Shown: one piece after another, positions 1-4,400 of the stretch
Numbering within the stretch: the first letter of the stretch is position 1
How the letters are laid out: each line of letters begins with the position of its first letter
Source of the DNA: Bifidobacterium breve
Lineage (GTDB): Bacteria; Actinomycetota; Thermoleophilia; Miltoncostaeales; Miltoncostaeaceae
Assembly (NCBI GenBank): GCA_945876305.1
Contig: CAMCOB010000082.1
Location: forward strand, 1-5,979
DNA length: 5,979 nt
Reading direction: 5' to 3'
The notes under the pieces: generated by a model
Told to the model about the DNA's origin: nothing
The model's database searches: none
What the model saw: only the letters and a program-made list of their open reading frames with translations
Program-made: the position numbers and the translations under genes

Positions 1-873
1 GTCCAACACGCCGGACTCCTCAGCGGCCCTGCCGGCAAGCGCCGCCACCCGGTCCACGAGGTGCGGATCGCCCTCACCCAGCAGCACGCTGGCACCAGCC
101 ACAATTTCGAGGCCCGGGCCGGCGGCCCCAGCCAACGGCACCGCGCGCAGCGTTGCCTCTGCATGCACGCGGCGGTGCCAATCTGCCCCCAGCCGGGTGA
201 TAAGGGCGGCAGCGGCGGCGGCGTGCTGGGTATCGGCCAGCAGTCCGCCCGACCCACCCGGCACCTCAACGACGACCGTCGTGGATCCACCGCTGACTGC
301 CCGTACGGCTGCCGAGACAGCGACCAGGGTGTCCCCCTCAGCCGTTGCCGTCGACTCGCGAAGATCCGCAAGGCGACGTTCTCCGGGAACAAGCCTGTCG
401 CCGGGCTCGGCGATGACGATGCCGAAGTTGCGCGCTTGCAGGACATATTCCTCAAGAGTGACGTCCACACGCATGCCTGGAATGGCCTCGAGTGCATCAA
501 GGATGCCGCCCGTGAACGAGAGCCCCCGGGCCCCCGTTGATGCCACGATCACCCCAAGCGAAGCCGCCACGGCAGACGCGGCAAAGATGAGCGCGCTGTC
601 CCCCACCCCACCGGTTGAGCGGATGTCGGTGGTGGGGCCCAACGACGCCAGTTCCAGGCGGTCACCCCCGGCCAGAAGCCCTTCCGCAAGGGCTTTTGCA
701 ACCTCATATGATGCCCCGCGGATGCCGGCTGTGGCGCACCAGGCTGCCATCTGCGCATCAGACGCGGCGCCGGTCGTCCAAGCACCCACGAGCGCGGTGA
801 TGTCAGCGGGGTCAATGACCTCGCCACGTCGTGTGCGCTCAAGCACCTCGAGCGTTGGTCGGGGAACTTCCAA
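1..873 (-). CDS. Divergent thymidine/pyrimidine-nucleoside phosphorylase homologue, C-terminus cut by window edge
   Basis: A single open minus-strand frame runs off the left edge (291 codons visible of the usual 430-450). Landmarks of the nucleoside phosphorylase family II (DeoA/Pdp) appear in order: an N-terminal EVLERTRRGEVIDPADI helix (residues 9-25), STGGVGD (86-92), RGLSFTGGILDALEAIPG (116-133), LRESTAT (171-177), VVEVPGGSGG (201-210) and GLEIVAG further on. Family members split thymidine or uridine with phosphate, giving base and deoxyribose/ribose-1-phosphate, in the cytoplasm. Several ligands known from E. coli DeoA are changed here: DKHSTGG reads DIRSTGG (K to I, H to R), the S95 position is L, T123 is I, K190 is R191, and DVKVGSGAFM reads EVPGGSGGLL. 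R172 and S187, matching R171 and S186, remain. Activity on pyrimidine nucleosides is therefore doubtful. Start: TTG at 873 gives the full N-terminal helix; GTG at 846 is the alternative. No Shine-Dalgarno is visible. Confidence 0.82.
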   Translation of the reverse strand, partial: MEVPRPTLEVLERTRRGEVIDPADITALVGAWTTGAASDAQMAAWCATAGIRGASYEVAKALAEGLLAGGDRLELASLGPTTDIRSTGGVGDSALIFAASAVAASLGVIVASTGARGLSFTGGILDALEAIPGMRVDVTLEEYVLQARNFGIVIAEPGDRLVPGERRLADLRESTATAEGDTLVAVSAAVRAVSGGSTTVVVEVPGGSGGLLADTQHAAAAAALITRLGADWHRRVHAEATLRAVPLAGAAGPGLEIVAGASVLLGEGDPHLVDRVAALAGRAAEESGVLD

Positions 874-881
874 GATGGGTC

Positions 882-887
882 ACGGTA
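882..887 (-). promoter_or_regulatory. Possible -10 element of the phosphorylase-like gene
   Basis: Read on the minus strand the hexamer is TACCGT, matching TANNNT, and lies 8 nt before the TTG at 873. With the -10 to start spacing seen for the genes at 911 and 3237, transcription would begin about 2 nt before the TTG, so the mRNA would be almost leaderless. This agrees with the lack of a ribosome binding site. No convincing -35 is visible. A six-base match is weak evidence alone. Confidence 0.35.
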
Positions 888-895
888 GCAAGGGG

Positions 896-904
896 TGGTA
901 TGTT
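896..904 (+). promoter_or_regulatory. Extended -10 element, leaderless start of the gene at 911
   Basis: TGG-TATGTT combines an extended -10 TGN with a TANNNT hexamer (899-904). It is followed by exactly 6 nt and then GTG at 911, the expected +1 position. The candidate ribosome-binding purines (AAGGGG, 890-895) lie 15 nt from the GTG, too far to work well, so a leaderless transcript explains this start better. No good -35 is seen. Confidence 0.5.
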
Positions 905-910
905 GGTCCT

Positions 911-2305
911 GTGCGTCGAACAGCCCTCATGGCTGCGTCTCTCTCGATTGCCGTTCTTGGTCTGCCCGCAGGGGCATGGGCTCAGACCGGCGCAGAGACC
1001 GCCCCAACCACTGCTGGCACCACTACTGGTGCCACCACCACCACCAGTGCCACCACCCCCACGGTGCCGCGGGTCACGGGTCCGCCCGCGCTCAGCGTGC
1101 TGCGGCTGCGAAAGACCATCGTCGCCGAGCAGGGCCACGCACGATTCATGCTCGGCGTCAAGTCGAAGACCGTTGCCACGGTGACCGCCACCATCAAGGA
1201 CGCGACGACCAAGAAGGTCGTGCGCACCCTCACCAGCTCGCAAGATCACATTCAGGGACAGGTGTGGTTCCTCGTACAGGCGGTCAACGATCAGGGATAT
1301 CAGTTGCCGGCCGGCAACTACACGGTGTCGATCGTTGCCAAGAATTCGCAGGGCACGTCCAAGCCGCTCACCGGCAAGTTCCTGCTCAGCCTCACCCCTC
1401 CGCGCGGCCGCCTTGACGGCTACACGGTGCCCAATCTCCCCGCCATCGCCCGCCAGCTCAAGATCGCTCCCGGTGGCCAGCTTGTGACCGCGTTGGGCGT
1501 GAAGGGCGCGCTCGTTACCGCGGGGCTGCGCCGAGGCGACGTCATCACCAAGATCAACAACCTTGATGTGAGCACCCCCGGCCAGTGGCAATCCGCAATC
1601 AAGACCTTGCCGGCCGACACGCCTATGCCGATTGAGTATCGACGCGGCGCAACCGTCGTATCGGCAACGCTGCAGTTGCCACCTGACTGGACCCCGGCGC
1701 CCGACTACGCGGCAACGTTCAAGGTGCTCGTCAAGCGCAACCCGAAGCTGGGATACATGCTGGCCAGCGCCCGCAACCGCATTGACGTCGGCAAGCCCGA
1801 TGACGCCCAGAAGCAGTTTGACGCCTGGTCTCCCGCCATGAAGAAGACCGGCATCGGTCAGATGCTTCAGGGTGAGATCCTCACCGCGAAGAACGATCTG
1901 AAGGGTGCCCTCGCGGCATACCTCAAGGCCACCACCACCGACCCCACGCTCGCACCGGCTCTACTCGGCGAGGGCCTGGTGCTCTCGCGCCTTGATCGCA
2001 CCGCGGAGGCCGTGCCGGTGTTCCAGGCAGCCGTGGCGCAGGACCCCGGTGACGCCGTGGGTCTGGCATTCCTTGCCTACGCGCTCGTCGCCACGAACCA
2101 GAACGAAGCTGCCATCGCCGCAGCCACCACGGCCTCGACGCTCGACACCAAGTACGAGGACGGCCCGCTCGCTCTCGGACTGGCCCAGATCGCCGCGGGG
2201 CAGAAGGCGCAGGGCGTCGCGAGCCTCAAGAAGGGGCTGCTATTGATGTCGGATCAGGCCCGGGCCGATCAGCTCATCGCGGAGAACCTCGAGCCCAACG
2301 CGTAG
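911..2305 (+). CDS. Exported protein with FlgD-like Ig, PDZ and TPR regions
   Basis: 464 residues. The N-terminus is a typical signal peptide: VRR, a hydrophobic run (about 5-20) and AWA-QT around residue 25. A Thr/Ala-rich linker follows (about 26-52). Residues 60-160 look like an Ig-type beta sandwich of the FlgD Ig family, with LPAGNYTVSIVAKNSQG at 132-148 as its hallmark. A PDZ domain spans about 165-256 (GALVTAGLRRGDVITKINNL at 199-218). Residues 270-455 form helical TPR-like repeats (KNDLKGALAAYLKATTTDP, DRTAEAVPVFQAAVAQDP, NQNEAAIAAATTAS). No protease triad or other catalytic domain is present, so a scaffold or peptide-binding role outside the membrane is inferred. The frame stays open upstream to 197, but that stretch is antisense to the phosphorylase gene. 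GTG 911 fits the -10 and the signal peptide; ATG 875 is an alternative. The next gene follows after 47 bp. Confidence 0.85.
   Translation: MRRTALMAASLSIAVLGLPAGAWAQTGAETAPTTAGTTTGATTTTSATTPTVPRVTGPPALSVLRLRKTIVAEQGHARFMLGVKSKTVATVTATIKDATTKKVVRTLTSSQDHIQGQVWFLVQAVNDQGYQLPAGNYTVSIVAKNSQGTSKPLTGKFLLSLTPPRGRLDGYTVPNLPAIARQLKIAPGGQLVTALGVKGALVTAGLRRGDVITKINNLDVSTPGQWQSAIKTLPADTPMPIEYRRGATVVSATLQLPPDWTPAPDYAATFKVLVKRNPKLGYMLASARNRIDVGKPDDAQKQFDAWSPAMKKTGIGQMLQGEILTAKNDLKGALAAYLKATTTDPTLAPALLGEGLVLSRLDRTAEAVPVFQAAVAQDPGDAVGLAFLAYALVATNQNEAAIAAATTASTLDTKYEDGPLALGLAQIAAGQKAQGVASLKKGLLLMSDQARADQLIAENLEPNA
1016..1033 (+). repeat. Perfect 7-bp inverted repeat in the Thr-rich linker
   Basis: GGCACCA (1016-1022) and TGGTGCC (1027-1033) are exact reverse complements separated by CTAC. 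They lie in the codons of the Thr/Ala/Gly linker of the exported PDZ-TPR protein, about 105 nt into the mRNA, and run into further ACC repeats up to about 1060. They may simply result from alternating Thr and Gly/Ala codons. Such repetitive linkers vary in length between strains. Confidence 0.4.
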
Positions 2306-2341
2306 CGCCGCTGAGCATTTCAGCAGCACTCACAAATCATC

Positions 2342-2346
2342 GGAGG
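2342..2346 (+). promoter_or_regulatory. Ribosome binding site deciding the GTG 2353 start
   Basis: GGAGG lies 6 nt before GTG 2353. This is a strong Shine-Dalgarno sequence, unlike the leaderless-looking gene at 911. No TANNNT element at leaderless distance is visible in the 47-bp gap, so this gene is probably expressed from the transcript that starts before 911. Confidence 0.75.
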
Positions 2347-2352
2347 CGACCC

Positions 2353-2847
2353 GTGCGCTCATTCACACTCATCCGGCTCGCCACCGTCGCTACAGCCGTC
2401 GTCATGGCCGGATCAGTGGTCGCATCCGGGGCGCCTGCGCCCGTCGTGACGATCTCCTGCTCTGCGAACAACATCACTGTCACCCCGAGTCAGGTGAAGT
2501 ACGGCCGTTACTCGGTTGTTTACCTCAACCGCAGTGCCCTGACGACGCGATTTTATTTCGAGGGCAAGCGGGGGTCCGGTCTCATGAAACCCGGTCAGCG
2601 CGTGGTCCGCTCAATGACCTTCGACCGGAACACGAAGCCGCTCGGCAACTCGATTGACCACAGCGCCACTCCCATGGCCACATGCGAACATGGACGCAGC
2701 GCGCCTGAGCTGGGCCCGGGCGGCTACGAGTGGAACACAGTGGCCGGGCAGTCGCTCGTTGTGTGCGCCGTGACGCCCTGCAAGCCCAACACATACGCGC
2801 TGAAGGAGCGCGCTGACAGCGCGCTCCTGGGAGTGCCTGCCGGCTAG
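2353..2847 (+). CDS. Small exported four-cysteine protein, function unknown
   Basis: 164 residues with a signal peptide: VRSFTLIRLA, a hydrophobic stretch to about residue 22, and likely cleavage near ASGA-PAP (25-28). The mature part holds four cysteines (36, 111, 138, 143), an even number that fits two disulphides in an exported protein. Residues 38-95 (ITVTPSQVKYGRYSVVYLNRS, then FYFEGKRGSGLMKPGQRV) resemble the strand pattern of cupredoxin-like beta sandwiches, but the histidine expected before the FxxEG-like strand is not there and no copper site can be recognised. The cupredoxin idea is tentative and no family is confidently assigned. The gene follows the PDZ-TPR gene by 47 bp, so a shared envelope role is plausible. 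Its TAG stop overlaps the stop of the convergent gene. Confidence 0.8.
   Translation: MRSFTLIRLATVATAVVMAGSVVASGAPAPVVTISCSANNITVTPSQVKYGRYSVVYLNRSALTTRFYFEGKRGSGLMKPGQRVVRSMTFDRNTKPLGNSIDHSATPMATCEHGRSAPELGPGGYEWNTVAGQSLVVCAVTPCKPNTYALKERADSALLGVPAG
2805..2827. terminator. Perfect 11-bp inverted repeat near the convergent gene ends
   Basis: GGAGCGCGCTG (2805-2815) and CAGCGCGCTCC (2817-2827) are exact reverse complements around one central base. A realistic fold is a 9-bp stem with loop TGACA. It lies within the last codons (KERADSALLG) of the exported four-cysteine protein, 18 bp before its stop, and just past the stop of the minus-strand membrane protein. No T-run follows on either strand. 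It could stop transcription or stabilise 3' ends in both directions. Pairing is certain, function inferred. Confidence 0.45.
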
Positions 2848-3119
2848 AGCTCGCCCGTCGGCTCGGCGCGCTCCTCGTCCTCCCACCGGCTGCGTCCACG
2901 CGGGCGGTTGCCCATGTTGATCCAGACGACGATCGAGACGATGCCGATGATGAGGCCGACCCAGAACTGCCATGCAGTAATCGGGTTGATGGAGAAGATG
3001 CCAAACAGCAGCAGCACGGCGATGACCGCCACCAGTGCGACGGGCCGCTGACGCGGCGGGGCGAGTTGCACCACCCACGGGGCAACGAGCGAGATGATGA
3101 GGAGCAGGATCGAACTCAT
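2844..3119 (-). CDS. Small multi-pass membrane protein, function unknown
   Basis: 91 residues, mostly hydrophobic, with likely membrane segments at about 3-19, 27-46 and 50-69. The first loop carries PPRQRP. The tail from about 70 starts basic (NRPRGRSR) and ends acidic (WEDEERAEPTGEL), so positive charges just after the last segment suggest a cytoplasmic C-terminus. No family was recognised. The start is ATG 3119. The upstream TTGGAGAC contains GGAG only 2 nt from the ATG, closer than is ideal, so initiation is not fully settled. The gene is convergent with the exported-protein gene, divergent from the DUF429 gene and has no same-strand neighbour close by, so it is probably monocistronic. 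Confidence 0.7.
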   Translation of the reverse strand: MSSILLLIISLVAPWVVQLAPPRQRPVALVAVIAVLLLFGIFSINPITAWQFWVGLIIGIVSIVVWINMGNRPRGRSRWEDEERAEPTGEL

Positions 3120-3149
3120 GTCTCCAACCGGATCGGGGAGCGCCGCGAC

Positions 3150-3155
3150 ACTCTA
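3150..3155 (-). promoter_or_regulatory. Possible -10 element of the small membrane protein gene
   Basis: The minus-strand hexamer is TAGAGT, matching TANNNT, about 30 nt before ATG 3119. TTCAAG lies 16 nt further upstream as a poor -35 candidate. The leader would be about 23 nt and include the GGAG. This is the best candidate in the 117-bp divergent spacer, but weak. Confidence 0.3.
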
Positions 3156-3224
3156 AGGCCGCGGCGACACGCTTGAAAGCGTAGCGCAGGTGCCGGAAAT
3201 CCTCTGCAACGCTCCGTTCATCGG

Positions 3225-3230
3225 TACCCT
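3225..3230 (+). promoter_or_regulatory. -10 element, leaderless start of the DUF429 gene
   Basis: TACCCT matches TANNNT and is followed by exactly 6 nt and then GTG 3237, the same spacing as at 899-911. No Shine-Dalgarno precedes this GTG. Together these suggest a leaderless transcript starting at the G of the start codon. No good -35 is visible 16-18 nt upstream. Confidence 0.5.
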
Positions 3231-3236
3231 CGCCAC

Positions 3237-4064
3237 GTGCGCGCAGTTGGAATCCACCTGATGCCCGACATGACCCGGGTCGATCCCCCTGGGCGGTCCG
3301 CGGTGGCCGAGATCGGCCCCACCGGCGACCTTCTCGGAGTGCAGATGTGCAGTTCCAATGAGGAAATCGCGGCCACCGTGGGTGCATCTCCTGCCCTTGT
3401 GGTGATTGATGCACCGGTCGTGATTCCTCCCGACACCCAGGGCCGTCGGGATCTGGAGCACGTTCTCACTTGGCTCGACATCCCCGCATTTCCTGTCACG
3501 GCCGCCCGCATGGTCACGGTTCATGGAGGCGCACGGGGCGCCATCCTTGCCGCGCTACTTCCGCCGGCCCAGATCGTTGTCGAAGGGATCCCTGACCAGG
3601 TAATCCGCCAACTGCTCTGGGAGCGCGACTACGAACCCGGCTCGGCGCCCCTCGGCTTGGCTGCCTATCGCGCAGCCTGGCTCGATGTGCGTCCACCCGC
3701 ATTCCGCCCCCGGGGCGGGAGGGCACGCAACGACGGGCTGATTCCGGCACGCATGATTCTCGCCGATGGAGCAGATCTCAGTGCCTGGCCCGAGCCTGAG
3801 CGCACGGGTGACCTGGCCGCCCTCGACGAGGCCGCTGCCATCGACGCCTCCGCCTGTGCTGTCACCGCGTACCGCTGCCTGCATGGGGATGGAGACCGCT
3901 GGGCACGCATCGGAAGCAACGATCGCGGTGTGGTCATCATCCCGGCAGACCCCGATCTCATTGCCCGGGCCGAGGTCAACATCGCCCGGCTCACTGAGGA
4001 GGGGACCATCGCCATCGCTCTCGAGGTTGCAGGAAGGGCGGTCGGCCCGCCACAATCATGGTGA
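3237..4064 (+). CDS. DUF429 family protein (RNase H-like fold)
   Basis: 275 residues. Pattern matches to DUF429 (PF04250), a family predicted to have an RNase H-like fold and proposed to be nucleases of unknown target, are: VVIDAPVVIPPDTQGRRDLEHVL at 55-77 (family: IDAP, then R and an acidic residue), IPAFPVTAARM (82-92), VVEGIPDQVIRQLL (114-127, family VEvyPea), and the C-terminal ACAVTAYRCLHGDGDRW (206-222) followed by GVVIIPAD (231-238). The first strand reads AVGIH, where members I recall have GxD; the nearest acidic residue is D11. A first active-site carboxylate may thus be missing. Start GTG 3237 rests on the -10 spacing and on the position of the first strand. The dodecin gene begins 39 nt after the stop, probably on the same transcript. 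Function otherwise unknown. Confidence 0.8.
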   Translation: MRAVGIHLMPDMTRVDPPGRSAVAEIGPTGDLLGVQMCSSNEEIAATVGASPALVVIDAPVVIPPDTQGRRDLEHVLTWLDIPAFPVTAARMVTVHGGARGAILAALLPPAQIVVEGIPDQVIRQLLWERDYEPGSAPLGLAAYRAAWLDVRPPAFRPRGGRARNDGLIPARMILADGADLSAWPEPERTGDLAALDEAAAIDASACAVTAYRCLHGDGDRWARIGSNDRGVVIIPADPDLIARAEVNIARLTEEGTIAIALEVAGRAVGPPQSW

Positions 4065-4090
4065 GCCGCGATGAACCGCGGATATGCGAC

Positions 4091-4097
4091 GGGGAGG
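4091..4097 (+). promoter_or_regulatory. Ribosome binding site deciding the dodecin start
   Basis: GGGGAGG lies 6 nt before GTG 4104. It selects this GTG over the in-frame ATG at 4071, which would add 11 residues not typical of dodecins. No promoter-like element is obvious between 4065 and 4103, which fits co-transcription with the DUF429 gene. Confidence 0.75.
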
Positions 4098-4103
4098 CAC
4101 TTC

Positions 4104-4322
4104 GTGTCCACTGACAGCGTTTACAAGGTCATCGAGATTGTCGGGACCAGTGCCGAATCATGGGAAGCCGCCACCACGCTCGCGGTGGAGACCGCCTCTG
4201 CATCCCTGCGCGATCTGCGCGTGGCCGAGGTTGTAAAGCAGGACGTCACCATCAAGGATGGGACCGTGGATCGCTATCGGGTGCGTCTGCTGATCAGCTT
4301 CAAGTACGAACTGGACGCCTAG
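4104..4322 (+). CDS. Dodecin, variant lacking the flavin-stacking tryptophan
   Basis: 72 residues, close to the usual 65-75 of dodecins, which form hollow dodecamers that store flavins in the cytoplasm. The N-terminal strand VYKVIEIVGTS (6-16), helix SWEAATTLAVETASASL (19-35), strand LRVAEVVKQDVTI (38-50), KDGTV and final strand YRVRLLISFKYEL (58-70) give the beta-alpha-beta-beta dodecin pattern. In classical dodecins the second strand reads LDWFEV with a tryptophan that stacks on the isoalloxazine ring. Here it reads LRVAEV, with Val40 at that position. This LRVAEV type is, to my knowledge, common in bacterial genomes, so the change is a subfamily trait rather than decay, but its ligand is unclear. 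The only tryptophan, W20, is in the helix. A strong ribosome binding site supports the GTG start. Confidence 0.9.
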   Translation: MSTDSVYKVIEIVGTSAESWEAATTLAVETASASLRDLRVAEVVKQDVTIKDGTVDRYRVRLLISFKYELDA

Positions 4323-4337
4323 CCCCACCCGTGCCCC

Positions 4338-4363
4338 GCGGCGGGTCGGCCCCGACCCGCCGC
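4338..4363. terminator. Strong GC hairpin between convergent genes
   Basis: GCGGCGGGTCGG (4338-4349) and CCGACCCGCCGC (4352-4363) are perfect reverse complements with 2 nt between them; a realistic fold has a 10-bp stem and a 6-nt loop. It begins 15 bp after the dodecin stop and ends 38 bp before the stop of the convergent DUF3891 gene. There is no T-tract, as is common for GC-rich actinobacterial terminators. The position suggests a bidirectional terminator. Confidence 0.65.
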
Positions 4364-4372
4364 CGCAGGAAT

Positions 4373-4398
4373 CGCTGGGGCGAGCTCGCGCTGGGGCG
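4373..4398. repeat. 10-bp direct repeat flanking a palindrome, convergent spacer
   Basis: CGCTGGGGCG occurs at 4373-4382 and again at 4389-4398. Between and overlapping them is the perfect palindrome GCGAGCTCGC (4380-4389). A further 5-bp hairpin, GGGCG (4394-4398) with CGCCC (4404-4408), covers the DUF3891 stop codon. With the preceding hairpin, the whole 78-bp spacer is structured. Role unknown; termination or 3'-end protection is the simplest reading. Confidence 0.4.
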
Positions 4399-4400
4399 GC

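Noticed and set aside
1..873. Frameshifted or pseudogene status for the phosphorylase homologue
   Set aside because: The minus-strand frame was read codon by codon from 873 to 1 with no stop or frame change. Substitutions are at specific sites, so a pseudogene call is not supported.
197..910. Plus-strand open frame continuous with the PDZ-TPR gene
   Set aside because: It is antisense to the phosphorylase homologue, whose family motifs are unmistakable, and the signal peptide begins at about 911. The openness comes from GC-rich codon bias.
1016..1060. CRISPR-like or satellite array in the ACC-rich stretch
   Set aside because: It is a short Thr/Ala codon repeat encoding a flexible linker after the signal peptide, with no spacer-repeat structure.
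900..1184. ATG at 900 with AAGGGG at good distance as an alternative gene start
   Set aside because: That frame gives a sequence with no recognisable pattern and overlaps the signal peptide and Ig region of the real gene in another frame.
839..1591. 250-codon minus-strand open frame
   Set aside because: It lies wholly opposite the signal peptide, Ig and PDZ regions of the plus-strand gene and shows no recognisable motif. It is a shadow.
2582..3414. Two long minus-strand open frames spanning several real genes
   Set aside because: They cross the small membrane protein gene and parts of the plus-strand genes in other frames, are rich in Arg/Ser and have no domain pattern.
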